This document shows positions 8,441 to 19,916 of a DNA stretch of 64,000 nucleotides, piece by piece. The position numbers and the translations under genes were made by a program. The notes below the pieces were generated by a model that searched no databases, had not been told where the DNA came from, and saw only the letters and a list, made by a program, of their open reading frames with translations. Position 1 is the stretch's first letter. Every line of letters starts with the position of its first letter. Source of the stretch: Microlunatus kandeliicorticis (GTDB lineage: Bacteria > Actinomycetota > Actinomycetes > Propionibacteriales > Propionibacteriaceae); NCBI RefSeq assembly GCF_014137855.1, contig NZ_JACGWT010000004.1, forward strand, positions 124,001 to 188,000. The letters are read 5' to 3'.

Positions 8441-9280
8441 CTACCCGGCCGGATCCCCGACACCGCTCCGAGCACCCAGGACGTCGACCAGACGCTGCAG
8501 GTCCGCGGGGCTCGCCAGGCTCGCCCCGGTGGCCAGCAACGACAGCAGCCGGACCGGCCGGCCCGACGTCACGGCCGCCTCGAGCTTGTGGTGACCGTCG
8601 AGCAGGAAATGCACCAGACCCCAGTGCGCCTCGTAGTCGGCGCTGCCCGCGGTGGCCGGCTGGCAGACGTCGAGCACCGAGACGGCCACCGCCGTCGGCA
8701 CCGACGAGCCACCCGGCGGTCCGGTCAACCGTGCGACGAGCTCGTCGACCCGGGCCCGGGTGTTCCAGAACGGCGGCACCATCGGCACCACGAATTCGAA
8801 CAGGCGAGCGGTGGGCGAGAGGCGGGTCGGCGGACCGGCCCGGTAGTACGGCGTCGCCGGGTACTCGGGCAGTCCCCAGAACGGGGACAGTCCCCAGGTG
8901 GCCACCTGCTCCTCGCTGAAGTAGTCCCCCGGCCGTCCCGGGGCCACCAGCGCCGGCGACAGCTCGAACAGGAGTGGCCGGTAGACGTCAGCGGCCAGCA
9001 CCGCCGTGAACCGGTCGACCACCTCCGGGTCGATCCGGTCCAGCCCGGTCGTCAGCCGGTCGGCCAACGCCGACAACGACACCGTCGACCTGGCTCCCTC
9101 CAGCCGACGGAACAACAGCGCGCAGGTGCCGCACCAGAACGACAGCTCGAAGGCCGGGTCCTCCTCCAGCCAGAGCAGTCGGCGACCGACCCCGCCGCCC
9201 GGGAGCGGTTCCGCCCCGAACCGGACTGCCGCCGTGTCCTGTTCGGGGACGGTGACCGGGTCGCCGGCCTCGATCAGCAC
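8441..9280 (-). CDS. Hypothetical protein with CxxC and DGHHK motifs
   Basis: A 279-residue soluble protein of no family I recognise. Visible features are FWCGTCALLFRRL near residue 48 (possible metal or redox CxxC), a Trp/Pro/Tyr-rich middle (WGLSPFWGLPEYPATPYYRAG) and HFLLDGHHKLEAA near residue 228. The last resembles the DGHHR/K segment of ParB/sulfiredoxin-like nucleotide-binding proteins, but the rest of that fold is not evident. GTG start with GAGGA close upstream. It ends convergent to the SDR and lies just downstream of the UvrA-like gene on the same strand (66-nt gap). Confidence 0.6.
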   Translation of the reverse strand: MLIEAGDPVTVPEQDTAAVRFGAEPLPGGGVGRRLLWLEEDPAFELSFWCGTCALLFRRLEGARSTVSLSALADRLTTGLDRIDPEVVDRFTAVLAADVYRPLLFELSPALVAPGRPGDYFSEEQVATWGLSPFWGLPEYPATPYYRAGPPTRLSPTARLFEFVVPMVPPFWNTRARVDELVARLTGPPGGSSVPTAVAVSVLDVCQPATAGSADYEAHWGLVHFLLDGHHKLEAAVTSGRPVRLLSLLATGASLASPADLQRLVDVLGARSGVGDPAG

Positions 9281-9346
9281 GGGTCCTCGACCCGCCCCGG
9301 TGTCGGCCGGCGGCTCCCCCGGCCCCCTTCCCCCGGCTCCACGTCC

Positions 9347-11746
<2,400 letters not shown>

Positions 11747-11752
11747 CCGCCG

Positions 11753-11758
11753 ACCGTA
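11753..11758 (-). promoter_or_regulatory. TANNNT -10 box of the UvrA-like gene
   Basis: TACGGT on the minus strand, 6 nt from the GTG start; leaderless spacing. Confidence 0.4.
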
Positions 11759-11827
11759 GCCGACCCGGGGCGCCGGCCCAACCCCTCCGACCTGCGGGAG
11801 CCGCGCGGCGTCGGGCAGGCTGGCGCG

Positions 11828-12349
11828 GTGCCCCGCCTCCGGCTGCTCGACCCCGACGACGTGCCCGCGCTGACCCGCCTGCTGGTGGCCAACCGCGACT
11901 TCCTGGCGCCCTGGGAGCCGCGGCGGGCCGCCGGCTGGTTCACCGAGGACGGCCAGCGCACCGTGGCCCGGCAGGCGCTCGAGCGGTACGCGTCCGGCGT
12001 CGGCGTGCCGTTCGTGGTGCTCGACGACGACGGCTCGGTGGTCGGCCGGCTCAACCTGGTGGCGATCGAGCACGGCGTGTTCCGCTCCGCCCGGCTCGGC
12101 TACTGGGTGGCGCAGGCGGCCAACGGGCGCGGCCTCGCCACCGCGGCGGTCGGCGAGGCGCTGGCGCACGCGTTCGGTCCGCTCGCGCTGCACCGGGTCG
12201 AGGCGGGCACGCTGGCGCACAACCACGCCTCGCAGCGGGTGCTGGCCCGCAACGGGTTCGTCCGGATCGGCCGTGCCCCGCAGTACCTGCTGATCGACGG
12301 CCGCTGGCAGGACCACCTGCTCTTCCAGGCGCTCTCCCCCGCCGGCTGA
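11828..12349 (+). CDS. GNAT N-acetyltransferase, RimJ/RimL type
   Basis: A 173-residue acetyltransferase. The fold is complete: an N-terminal RLRLLDPDDVPALTRLL strand-helix, FLAPWEP typical of the RimJ/RimL branch, the acetyl-CoA loop region LGYWVAQAANGRGLATAAV, and N-x-x-S-x-R-V-L near residue 135. This branch acetylates protein N-termini or small amines; the acceptor is unknown. GTG start with CAGGCT 6 nt before it, a near match to the leaderless box. It converges with the SDR at 12375 with a 25-nt gap. Confidence 0.85.
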   Translation: MPRLRLLDPDDVPALTRLLVANRDFLAPWEPRRAAGWFTEDGQRTVARQALERYASGVGVPFVVLDDDGSVVGRLNLVAIEHGVFRSARLGYWVAQAANGRGLATAAVGEALAHAFGPLALHRVEAGTLAHNHASQRVLARNGFVRIGRAPQYLLIDGRWQDHLLFQALSPAG

Positions 12350-12374
12350 GCACCCGGGAGCGGGGCGCCTGGGG

Positions 12375-13139
12375 CTACTGGGCGGTCCAGCCGCCGTCGA
12401 TGGTGTAGCTGGCGCCGGTGATCATCGCGGCCCGCTCCCCCACCAGGTAGCCGACCAGCCCGGCCACCTCCTCGGGCTCGGTCAGCCGCTTCACCGCGCT
12501 GTGGGTGAGCATGATCGACTCGAGCACCTCGTCCTCGCCGATGCCGTGGGTCCGGGCCTGGTCGGCCACCTGCCGCTCGACCAGCGGGGTCCGGACGTAG
12601 CCGGGGTTGACGCAGTTGGAGGTCACGCCGTGCGGGCCGCCCTCGAGCGCGGTGACCTTGGACAGCCCCTCGAGGCCGTGCTTGGCGGCGACGTAGGCCG
12701 CCTTGTAGGCCGAGGCGCGCAGCCCGTGGGCCGAGGACACGTTCACCACCCGCCCCCAGCCGCGGGCGTACATGTGCGGCAGCGCGGCCCGGATGAGCAG
12801 GAACGGCGCCTCGAGCATGATCGCCACGATGGTCCGGAACCGTGCCGGCTCGAACTCCTCGATCGGGCTGACGTGCTGGATGCCCGCGTTGTTGACGAGC
12901 ACGTCGACGTCGAGCCGGAGCGTGCCGAGGGCGTCGAGATCGCTCAGGTCCACCACCCACGGCGTGGCCCCCACCTCGGCGGCCAGCGCGGCCAGCCGGT
13001 CGCCGTCGCGGTCGGCCAGGGTCAGCCGAGCACCACGCCCGGCCAGCTCGCGGGCCACCGCCGCCCCGATGCCGCTGGCCGCCCCGGTCACCAGCGCGTG
13101 CCGCCCGCTCAGGTCCGTGTCGAGGTCCGTGTCGCTCAC
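12375..13139 (-). CDS. 3-hydroxybutyrate dehydrogenase (SDR)
   Basis: A 254-residue SDR very close in pattern to D-3-hydroxybutyrate dehydrogenase: TGAASGIG, NNAGIQHVSPIEEF, the catalytic SSAHGLRASAYKAAYVAAKHG and the substrate-lid segment GYVRTPLVERQVADQA. It oxidises 3-hydroxybutyrate to acetoacetate with NAD+, allowing use of ketone bodies or polyhydroxybutyrate breakdown products. Length matches the family (about 255). GTG start at 13139. It stands alone on the minus strand, divergent from a small membrane protein. Confidence 0.85.
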   Translation of the reverse strand: MSDTDLDTDLSGRHALVTGAASGIGAAVARELAGRGARLTLADRDGDRLAALAAEVGATPWVVDLSDLDALGTLRLDVDVLVNNAGIQHVSPIEEFEPARFRTIVAIMLEAPFLLIRAALPHMYARGWGRVVNVSSAHGLRASAYKAAYVAAKHGLEGLSKVTALEGGPHGVTSNCVNPGYVRTPLVERQVADQARTHGIGEDEVLESIMLTHSAVKRLTEPEEVAGLVGYLVGERAAMITGASYTIDGGWTAQ

Positions 13140-13229
13140 CGACCCATCCTGACAGGCGGCTTGGGCGCCGGTCGGCGTGCGAGCTGCGCGTCGGCCGAAC
13201 TCCGGAGCCCGCCGTGCAAGACTCGTCGG

Positions 13230-13628
13230 GTGAGCGCAGCTTCTCCCGCGACGACCCGGCGGCGCAGCCCGCAGCTGATCGCCCTGCAGACGGTGGCCAC
13301 GATCTTCCTGGCCTTCGCCATCGGCCAGGCCGGCTGGGCCGCGGCCTTCCTGACCGGCGGCAAGGGCTTCAAGCACGTCCACGAGATCGGCGGGATGGCG
13401 ATGGCCGTCGTCGCCGTGGTGATGCTGGTGGTGGCCGTGGTCTACGTCCGCTCCGGCGGACCGCGCTGGTCGGTGGTGGCCGCCGTGCTGCTGGTGGTCG
13501 GCGTGCTGCTCCAGATCACCCTGGGCGAGCTCAAGGTGGCCGCGGTGCACATCTTCTTCGGCGTGCTCTACATCGCCGGCGCCACCGTCTACATCTCCTA
13601 CCTGTTCCGCCCCGGCTACACCCGCTAG
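13230..13628 (+). CDS. Small four-helix membrane protein, unknown function
   Basis: A 132-residue integral membrane protein with four predicted helices and the segment GGKGFKHVHEIGGMAM between helices 1 and 2, two His residues that could bind heme or metal. Similar small actinobacterial membrane proteins exist without known role. GTG start; AAGACT lies 6 nt upstream. Its stop overlaps the convergent DUF1206 gene by 4 bp. Confidence 0.65.
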   Translation: MSAASPATTRRRSPQLIALQTVATIFLAFAIGQAGWAAAFLTGGKGFKHVHEIGGMAMAVVAVVMLVVAVVYVRSGGPRWSVVAAVLLVVGVLLQITLGELKVAAVHIFFGVLYIAGATVYISYLFRPGYTR

Positions 13629-14515
13629 TCGCGGCGCGGGTGCCGCGCCCAGACGAAGCAGTAGAGCCCGAAGCAGGCGATCCCGACCGCGATCACCGTC
13701 AGCAGCACGTCGCCGAACGGTGAGCGCCGGACGACCGACAGCGCCTGGTCCATCCCGCCGGCCTTGCGGGCGTCGTGGGTCACCGCGGCCCAGGCGAACA
13801 GCCCGCCGACCGCCGCCAGCGCGAGGCCCTTGGTGACGTGGCCGACCTGCCCGAGCCGGACGAGGGCCGGTCGGACGCCGCCGCTCAGGTCGTCGGTGAA
13901 CTTGCGGCGGACGCCCTTGACGATCAGCGCCACCCCGACGGCGACGACCGCGGCCGCGACCACCAGCACCAGCACCTGACCCGCCGGCAGCCCGAGCAGC
14001 CGACCGGTCCAGGTGCGTTCCTCGTCGGACGAGCCGCGGGCGCCGGCGGCGACCTTGGCCGCGCTGACCGCCAGCGCCAGGTAGACGACCGCCCGCCCGG
14101 CCGAGGCCAGCCGCCGCCGGTTCCGCCGCCCGAGCGGCTTGCCGTCCTCGAGCTCGTCGTAGCCGGACAGCGCCTGGGTCAGCTGCCACAGGGCCAGTGG
14201 CACCATCCCGACCACGATCACCAGCAGGATCGGCAGCCCCACCGGCGTCCGGGCGACCTCCCGGAGCGCGCCCTGGCTCGAGGCCTGGCCGCCCCCGCCG
14301 GTCCAGGCGACCTGGACGGCGATCGCCGCGATCAGCAGGTGGACGACCCCGAAACTGACCAGGCCGATCGCCACCAGCACCCGGTACCACCGCTTCTGCT
14401 GCAGGTGCTCGGCCCGTTCGCCGGCCTCCTCGGCGCGGTCCTCCAGCCGGTCGGCCGGACCGTCGTCCGCCGCCGCGTCCGCATCCGCCACGCCCCCCGC
14501 TCCCCCGTCGGCCAC
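13625..14515 (-). CDS. DUF1206 membrane protein
   Basis: A 296-residue membrane protein with three similar two-helix repeats, each with a Gly-x-V/L-x-x-G-x-x-H/K-type start (GLVSFGVVHLL, ASAGRAVVYLAL, GQVGHVTKGLAL). This is the DUF1206 triple repeat. The N-terminus (~1-42) is acidic and charged. Function is unknown; members are widespread in actinobacteria and cyanobacteria. GTG start with TAGAAC 6 nt before it. The 3' end overlaps the opposite gene by 4 bp. Confidence 0.85.
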   Translation of the reverse strand: MADGGAGGVADADAAADDGPADRLEDRAEEAGERAEHLQQKRWYRVLVAIGLVSFGVVHLLIAAIAVQVAWTGGGGQASSQGALREVARTPVGLPILLVIVVGMVPLALWQLTQALSGYDELEDGKPLGRRNRRRLASAGRAVVYLALAVSAAKVAAGARGSSDEERTWTGRLLGLPAGQVLVLVVAAAVVAVGVALIVKGVRRKFTDDLSGGVRPALVRLGQVGHVTKGLALAAVGGLFAWAAVTHDARKAGGMDQALSVVRRSPFGDVLLTVIAVGIACFGLYCFVWARHPRRD

Positions 14516-14601
14516 GGGGTCGTTCTACCAGTCCGGAGCCGGACGCGTGCCACCTCCCGACGATCGGGTTGACCGGTTCGACGGGCGAGCCCCCGGGCGG
14601 G

Positions 14602-16284
14602 TCAGGCCACAGGCTGGGCCGGCAGCACGTGGTCCTTGACGCTGTCGGTGCTCAGGCAGAGCGAGCAGACCACCGCGTCGTGGGTCAGGCAGGCGGTGAC
14701 GTCGGGCCGCTCGAAGGACTGCCGACAGACGTGGCAGGTGAGCTCGACGTCCGAGGGGTTGCCGTCGGCGTCGTCCATCGGCAGGTCGAGGCCGTCGTCG
14801 GTGCGTCGCAGGTACCAGCGGCCCCGGGTGGCCAGGGCGATCACCGGCGGCAGCACGGCGGCCAGCCCGATGGCCACCAACGGGCTGAACGGCTGCAGGG
14901 TGGCGCCGAAGCCGCCGAAGAAGACCACGATCGACAGCCCGGCCGAGATGATCAGGGAGCCGAACCCGACCGGGTTGAACCCGTACAGCATCCCGCGGCG
15001 GAACTCGGGCCGCTTCGGTGACAGCTTGAGCAGGTACTTGTTGATCGCGATGTCGGAGGCGACCGCCACCACCCACGACATGCCGCAGTTGGCGTAGAAG
15101 CCGAGGATGGTGTTGAGGAAGTCGAACATGTTCGCCTCCATCAGCACCAGGGCGACCAGCAGGTTGAACGCCAGGAAGACGATCCGGCCCGGGTAGCGCT
15201 TGCTGATCCGGGTGAAGCTGTTGGTCCAGGCCAGCGACCCGGAGTAGGCGTTGGTGACGTTGATCTTGACCTGGCTGATCACCACCAGCGCGACGGCCAG
15301 CGCCAGGGCCACCGGCGCAGGCAGCAGGTCCCGGTAGATCTCCAGGAACTGGTGCACCGGCTGGTTCGCCACCGTCGCCCCGTCGGCGACGTTGGCGATG
15401 ATGTAGACGGCCAGGAACAGACCGATCACCTGCTTGATCGCCCCGAACACCACCCAGCCGGGTCCGGCGATGATCACTGCACGCCACCAGCGTCGGCGGT
15501 TCTCCGCCGTCCGCGCCGGCATGAACCGCAGATAGTCGATCTGCTCGGCGATCTGGGCGATCAGCGACAGGCAGACCCCGGCGGCCAGCATCACCGAACC
15601 GAGGTCGGCACGGCCCTGCCCGTTCTCGCCCTGGTAGGCGAAGAAGGTGGCCACGGAGTCGGGGTGGCTGACCAGCAGGTAGACGAACGGGATGACCATC
15701 AGCACCAGCCAGAGCGGCGTGGTCCACAGCTGCAGCTTGCTCAGCACCTTCATCCCGTAGATCACCAGCGGGAAGATCACCAGGGTCGACACGGCGTACC
15801 CGGCCCAGAGCGGGACGCCCAGGCCCAGGAAGAGCCCCTGGGCCATGATCGACCCCTCGAGCGCGAAGAAGATGAAGGTGAAGGTGGCGAAGATGATGTT
15901 GCTGACCACCGAGCCGTAGTAGCCGAAGCCGCTGCCCCGGGTGATCAGGTCGAGGTCCAGGTTGTAGCGGGCGGCGTAGTAGGCCAGCGGGAAGCCGGTG
16001 GCGAAGATCACCACCGCGAAGACGGCGATCCCCCAGAGTGCGTTGGTGGTCCCGTAGGAGATGCCGATGTTCGCCCCGATGGCGAAGTCGGCCAGGTAGG
16101 CGATCCCGCCGAGCGCCGAGACGGCCACCACCCCGGTGCCCCAGCGCCGGAAGTGCCGCGGGGCGAAGCGGAGGGTGTAGTCCTCGAGCGTCTCCTTCGC
16201 CGCGGTGGTCCGGAGACCCTCGTCGCCGCCCGGCACCGGGCCGACGTCGGCGTCCCGGATCGCTTCGGTGGTGTCCTGGCTCAT
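14602..16284 (-). CDS. NCS1-family permease with C-terminal cysteine-rich tail
   Basis: A 560-residue transporter with about twelve membrane segments. RHFRRWGTGVVAVSALGGIAYLAD and AIGANIGISYGTTNALWGI match the purine/cytosine permease (NCS1) family, which imports nucleobases, hydantoins or thiamine precursors with Na+ or H+. Unusually, the last ~45 residues form a soluble cytoplasmic tail with CHVCRQSF, a middle Cys-x-x-His and CSLCLS, which resembles a small zinc ribbon. Substrate unknown. ATG 16284 was chosen because GGGAGGCG lies 4-6 nt upstream; the frame is open to 16335 but without a ribosome site. Confidence 0.85.
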   Translation of the reverse strand: MSQDTTEAIRDADVGPVPGGDEGLRTTAAKETLEDYTLRFAPRHFRRWGTGVVAVSALGGIAYLADFAIGANIGISYGTTNALWGIAVFAVVIFATGFPLAYYAARYNLDLDLITRGSGFGYYGSVVSNIIFATFTFIFFALEGSIMAQGLFLGLGVPLWAGYAVSTLVIFPLVIYGMKVLSKLQLWTTPLWLVLMVIPFVYLLVSHPDSVATFFAYQGENGQGRADLGSVMLAAGVCLSLIAQIAEQIDYLRFMPARTAENRRRWWRAVIIAGPGWVVFGAIKQVIGLFLAVYIIANVADGATVANQPVHQFLEIYRDLLPAPVALALAVALVVISQVKINVTNAYSGSLAWTNSFTRISKRYPGRIVFLAFNLLVALVLMEANMFDFLNTILGFYANCGMSWVVAVASDIAINKYLLKLSPKRPEFRRGMLYGFNPVGFGSLIISAGLSIVVFFGGFGATLQPFSPLVAIGLAAVLPPVIALATRGRWYLRRTDDGLDLPMDDADGNPSDVELTCHVCRQSFERPDVTACLTHDAVVCSLCLSTDSVKDHVLPAQPVA

Positions 16285-16426
16285 GATCGCCTCCCGCGCT
16301 CGGCGCGACGCCGGAGGGCACCGGTGCGGGAGCACCGGGAGGACGCCGCGGCCTCAGCGTGTCGCGATCACGACCGGCCTGGGTTTCGGCCCGGTATCAA
16401 GCCTGTTGCGGTCGCCGAACCGAGGC

Positions 16427-17011
16427 TCACCCGTCGGCGGCGGCGCGGGCCTGCGCCTTGACCGCCTTCTTGGTCTCGCGGACCTTCTGCAGCGAGGTCT
16501 GGTCGACCACGTCGGCGACCGAGCGGAACACCCCGCTCTCGCCGAAGTCGCCGGCCGCCTCGCGCCAGCCCTCCGGCGTCACGCCGTAGCGCTTGCCGAG
16601 CAGGGCGACCATGATCGCGGCCTTGGCCGGGCCGAAGCCGGGCAGGTCGGAGATCAGCTTCTTCAGCTCGGCCCCGGTGCCGGCGGAACCCCACAGCCGC
16701 GACGCGTCGCCGTCCCAGTCGTCGACCAACGCCCGGCAGACCTCGTGGACCCGCTTGCCCATCGACCCCGGGAACCGGTGCACCGCCGGTCGCTCGCTGC
16801 AGACGGCGACGAAGTCGTCGACCGGCATCGCGGCGATGGCGCCGACGTCGAACCGCCCGCCCATCCGGTCCGCGATCACCCGCGGGCCGCTGAACGCCTT
16901 CTCCATCGGCACCTGCTGGTCGAGCACCATCCCGATCAGCAGCGCGTTCGGGTCGGACGAGAGCAGGTCGTCGACCCGCTCGTCCCCGGTCAGGTGCACG
17001 GTCGGCGTCAT
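16427..17011 (-). CDS. HhH-GPD type base-excision repair protein
   Basis: A 194-residue protein of the actinobacterial HhH-GPD family: LIGMVLDQQVPMEKAFSGP near residue 24, a helix-hairpin-helix DLPGFGPAKAAIMVALLGKRYG around residues 121-142, and a lysine-rich end. It lacks a 4Fe-4S cluster. Predicted to bind and excise damaged bases like AlkA/MutY relatives; the lesion is not known. ATG 17011 was preferred to an in-frame GTG-type start at 17170 because the extra 53 residues are Arg/Pro-rich and unlike the family. It is divergent from the GH1 gene. Confidence 0.8.
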   Translation of the reverse strand: MTPTVHLTGDERVDDLLSSDPNALLIGMVLDQQVPMEKAFSGPRVIADRMGGRFDVGAIAAMPVDDFVAVCSERPAVHRFPGSMGKRVHEVCRALVDDWDGDASRLWGSAGTGAELKKLISDLPGFGPAKAAIMVALLGKRYGVTPEGWREAAGDFGESGVFRSVADVVDQTSLQKVRETKKAVKAQARAAADG

Positions 17012-17268
17012 GGCGGCATTCTCGCCGGGGTCGCCCGACGGGCGCCAGACCGGTCGGACTCGGTGCCGGTCGATCCGGGACGCGGTTCGCCGGTGGGCCG
17101 GTCTGGCAGGATGAGCGCCGCGTCGGGGACGCCGGGGGGACGCGCGACGCGACGATGAGAGCGCGACCACCGGGGCTGTCGGCGTGCGCCGGCCGAACGG
17201 ACGGAGGGCGCAGCCACGGGTCGACGCCGACCACCGGTGTCACCCCCGACCAGCGAAGGGTGACCCGC

Positions 17269-18702
17269 GTGTCCACACCGGCCCGGACGTCCACCGCCCG
17301 TGCGTTCCCCGCCGACCTCACCTTCGGGGTCGCCACCGCCGCCTTCCAGATCGAGGGCGCCTCGCACACCGACGGTCGCACCGACTCGATCTGGGACGCG
17401 TTCTGCCGGGTACCGGGCGCGGTGATCAACGGCGACGACGGCTCGGTGGCCTGCGACCACTACCACCGCTACGCCGAGGACGTGGCGCTGATGGCCGAGC
17501 TCGGCGTCCAGTCCTACCGGTTCTCGACGTCGTGGGCGCGGATCCGGCCCGACGGCGGCCCGGTCAACCAGCGCGGGCTCGACTTCTACCGGCGGCTCGT
17601 CGACGAGCTGCTCGCGCACGGCATCCGGCCCTGGCTGACCCTCTACCACTGGGACCTGCCGCAGGCGATCGAGGAACAGGGCGGCTGGGCGGCCCGGGAC
17701 ACCGCCGAACGGTTCCGCGACTACGCGCTCGACGTCAACGCCGCGCTCGGCGACCGGGTCGACGTCTGGACCACCCTGAACGAGCCGTGGTGCGCGGCGT
17801 TCCTCGGCTACCTGGCCGGCGCCCACGCCCCCGGACGACAGGAGACCGACGCAGCACTCGCCGCCGGCCACCACCTGATGCTCGGCCACGGGCTCGCCGT
17901 CCAGGCGCTCCGCGAGCAGCGCGCCGACCTCACCCTCGGCTGCACCCTCAACTTCACCGTCGCCGAGCCGCTCGACCCCGGCTCGGAGGACGACCGGGAC
18001 GCCGCCCGACGGATCGACGGCCAGATGAACCGCTTCTTCCTCGACCCGATCGTCCGCGGCGCCTACCCCGAGGACGTCCTCGCCGACCTCGACGGGCTGG
18101 GGCTCGAGCGGGTGGTCCGGGACGGCGATCTGGCGGTCATCTCGACCCCGATCGACGCGCTCGGCGTGAACTACTACCACGGCGAGTCGGTCAGCACCCG
18201 TCCGCCGGCCGAGCCGTTCGGTGGGGAGGCACCCACCGACCGGCAGACCCGGTCCCCGTTCCCGGCCGCCGAGGTCTTCAGCCATTCGCAGGGTCTGCCG
18301 ACCACGGCGATGGGCTGGGAGATCCAGCCCGACGGGCTCGCGGCCTTGCTCACCCGGCTGCACACCGACTACACCGGACCCGCCGGGATCGCCCTGTGGG
18401 TGACCGAGAACGGCGCCGCGATGGACGACCGGGTCGGGCCCGACGGGCAGGTCGAGGACGGCGACCGCGAGGCGTTCCTGCTCGCCCACCTCGACGCCGT
18501 CGCCGGGGTGATCGAGGCCGGCGTGCCGGTGCACGGCTACTTCTACTGGTCGCTGCTGGACAACTTCGAGTGGGCCTGGGGCTACGCCAAGCGGTTCGGG
18601 CTGGTGCGGGTCGACTACGACACCCAGCGCCGGACCCCCAAGCGCAGCGCCCGCCGCTACGCCGAGGTGATCGCCACCCGTCGGCTGCCCGACGGGCGTT
18701 AG
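17269..18702 (+). CDS. Glycoside hydrolase family 1 beta-glucosidase
   Basis: A 477-residue GH1 enzyme, the usual family length. FPADLTFGVATAAFQIEGA opens the barrel; E172 in TLNEPW is the acid/base and E380 in VTENGA the nucleophile. YFYWSLLDNFEWAWGYAKRFGLV is the family's aglycone/glycone site strand. It should cleave cellobiose and other beta-glucosides in the cytoplasm. GTG 17269 was chosen: GAAGGG ends 8 nt upstream and the conserved fold starts 12 residues in. The LacI gene starts 11 nt after its stop, so the two probably form an autoregulated unit. Confidence 0.92.
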   Translation: MSTPARTSTARAFPADLTFGVATAAFQIEGASHTDGRTDSIWDAFCRVPGAVINGDDGSVACDHYHRYAEDVALMAELGVQSYRFSTSWARIRPDGGPVNQRGLDFYRRLVDELLAHGIRPWLTLYHWDLPQAIEEQGGWAARDTAERFRDYALDVNAALGDRVDVWTTLNEPWCAAFLGYLAGAHAPGRQETDAALAAGHHLMLGHGLAVQALREQRADLTLGCTLNFTVAEPLDPGSEDDRDAARRIDGQMNRFFLDPIVRGAYPEDVLADLDGLGLERVVRDGDLAVISTPIDALGVNYYHGESVSTRPPAEPFGGEAPTDRQTRSPFPAAEVFSHSQGLPTTAMGWEIQPDGLAALLTRLHTDYTGPAGIALWVTENGAAMDDRVGPDGQVEDGDREAFLLAHLDAVAGVIEAGVPVHGYFYWSLLDNFEWAWGYAKRFGLVRVDYDTQRRTPKRSARRYAEVIATRRLPDGR

Positions 18703-18705
18703 CCT
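18700..18705 (+). promoter_or_regulatory. TANNNT -10 box of the LacI gene
   Basis: TAGCCT, sharing the TAG stop codon of the beta-glucosidase gene, lies 7 nt before the LacI ATG. It could give the regulator its own leaderless transcript. Confidence 0.35.
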
Positions 18706-18712
18706 CAGCCGC

Positions 18713-19768
18713 ATGGAGGGCTCCGCGCACGTCGGCGGCCGTCGGGGACCCGGGACGAACGGTCGCCCGGGGGCGCCGACGCTGGAGATGGTCGCCGAGG
18801 CCGCCGGCGTCAGCCGGGCCACCGTGTCCCGGGTGGTCAACGGCTCCCCCAAGGTCCGCCCCGACGTGGCCCGACAGGTGCGCGACGCGATCCGCGCGCT
18901 CAACTACGTGCCCAACCGGGCCGCCCGGTCGCTGGCCGGCCGGCACACCTATGCCCTGGCCCTGATCGTCCCCGAGGACACCAGCCGGTTCTTCGGCGAC
19001 CCGTACTTCGCGGCGATCACCCGGGGCATCACCCGGCGTCTCGACGACAGCGACTACATCCTCAACCTGCTGGTGGCCTCGGCCGACCCGGACCACAAGA
19101 CCCTGCGCTATCTGCAGGGCGGCAACGTCGACGGGGCGTTCGTGGTCTCGCACCACAGCGGCGACACGCACCTGGCGGGGGTCGCCGACTCGGTGCCGCT
19201 GGTGCTCGGCGGCCGGCCGTACCTCGACGCGCTGCGCGACTGCTACTACGTCGACGTCGACAACGTCGCGGGCGCCGGGGTGGCGACCCGGCACCTGATC
19301 GACCGTGGCCGACGCCGGATCGGCACGGTGACCGGCCCGGCCGACATGCCGGCCGCCGCGGACCGGCTGACCGGCTGGCGCGACGCGATGGCTGCGGCCG
19401 GCCTCGATGACCGCGCGCGGGTGGCGGGCGACTTCACCCTCCCCGGCGGGGCGCGGGCCGCCCGGATGCTGCTCGACCGGCACCCCGAGCTCGACGCGAT
19501 CTTCGTGGCCAACGACCTGATGGCCGCGGGCGTGCTCAGCGCCGTGCTCGACCGCGGTCTGCGGGTGCCCGACGACCTCGCCCTGGTCGGCTATGACGAC
19601 AGCCCGGCGGCCATCGCGGGCGAGGTCGCGCTGACCACCGTGCGGCAACCGTCGGAACGGATGGGCGCGACGATGGCCGACTACCTGCTCGGGCTGCTCG
19701 CCGACGAGCCGCCCGCCGACCGGGCCTGCATCCTGCAGACCGAGCTCGTCGTCCGGGACTCGAGCTGA
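18713..19768 (+). CDS. LacI-family transcriptional regulator
   Basis: A 351-residue repressor: helix-turn-helix TLEMVAEAAGVSRATVSRVVNG at about 23-44, hinge helix YVPNRAARSLAGR, and a periplasmic-binding-protein-like sugar domain ending LTTVRQPSERMGATMADYLL. The first 22 residues are an extra Gly/Arg-rich tail. Lying 11 nt after the beta-glucosidase gene, it most likely represses that gene and is relieved by a glucoside or its product, as in the BglR/CelR types. I could not identify a convincing CGCTCC-type palindrome upstream of 17269. Confidence 0.9.
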   Translation: MEGSAHVGGRRGPGTNGRPGAPTLEMVAEAAGVSRATVSRVVNGSPKVRPDVARQVRDAIRALNYVPNRAARSLAGRHTYALALIVPEDTSRFFGDPYFAAITRGITRRLDDSDYILNLLVASADPDHKTLRYLQGGNVDGAFVVSHHSGDTHLAGVADSVPLVLGGRPYLDALRDCYYVDVDNVAGAGVATRHLIDRGRRRIGTVTGPADMPAAADRLTGWRDAMAAAGLDDRARVAGDFTLPGGARAARMLLDRHPELDAIFVANDLMAAGVLSAVLDRGLRVPDDLALVGYDDSPAAIAGEVALTTVRQPSERMGATMADYLLGLLADEPPADRACILQTELVVRDSS

Positions 19769-19774
19769 CGCCCG

Positions 19775-19916
19775 AGCGGCGCTCCGACGAGCTCAGCGCG
19801 CGTCCCGGGCAATCCACGACGCTTCGACAGGCTCAGCGTGCGTTCACACCGGGAGCTCTGACGGGCTCAGCGCGTTCCGCGTGCGCTGAGCCTGTCGAAG
19901 GGCGGAGCCCGGTGGA
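19775..19916. repeat. CTTCGACAGGCTCAG repeat cluster
   Basis: Four full or partial copies of a short repeat between the convergent LacI and lpdA genes: CTCCGACGAGCTCAGCG (19780s), CTTCGACAGGCTCAGCG (19822-19838), CTCTGACGGGCTCAGCG (19855s) and, in inverted orientation, GCTGAGCCTGTCGAAG (19885-19900). Opposed copies can fold into a hairpin. No other function is visible in this gap. Confidence 0.75.

Noticed and set aside
17012-17268. LacI operator upstream of the GH1 gene
   Set aside because: Looked for a CGCTCC/GGAGCG-centred palindrome; only partial GAGCGC-like segments were found, not enough to call.
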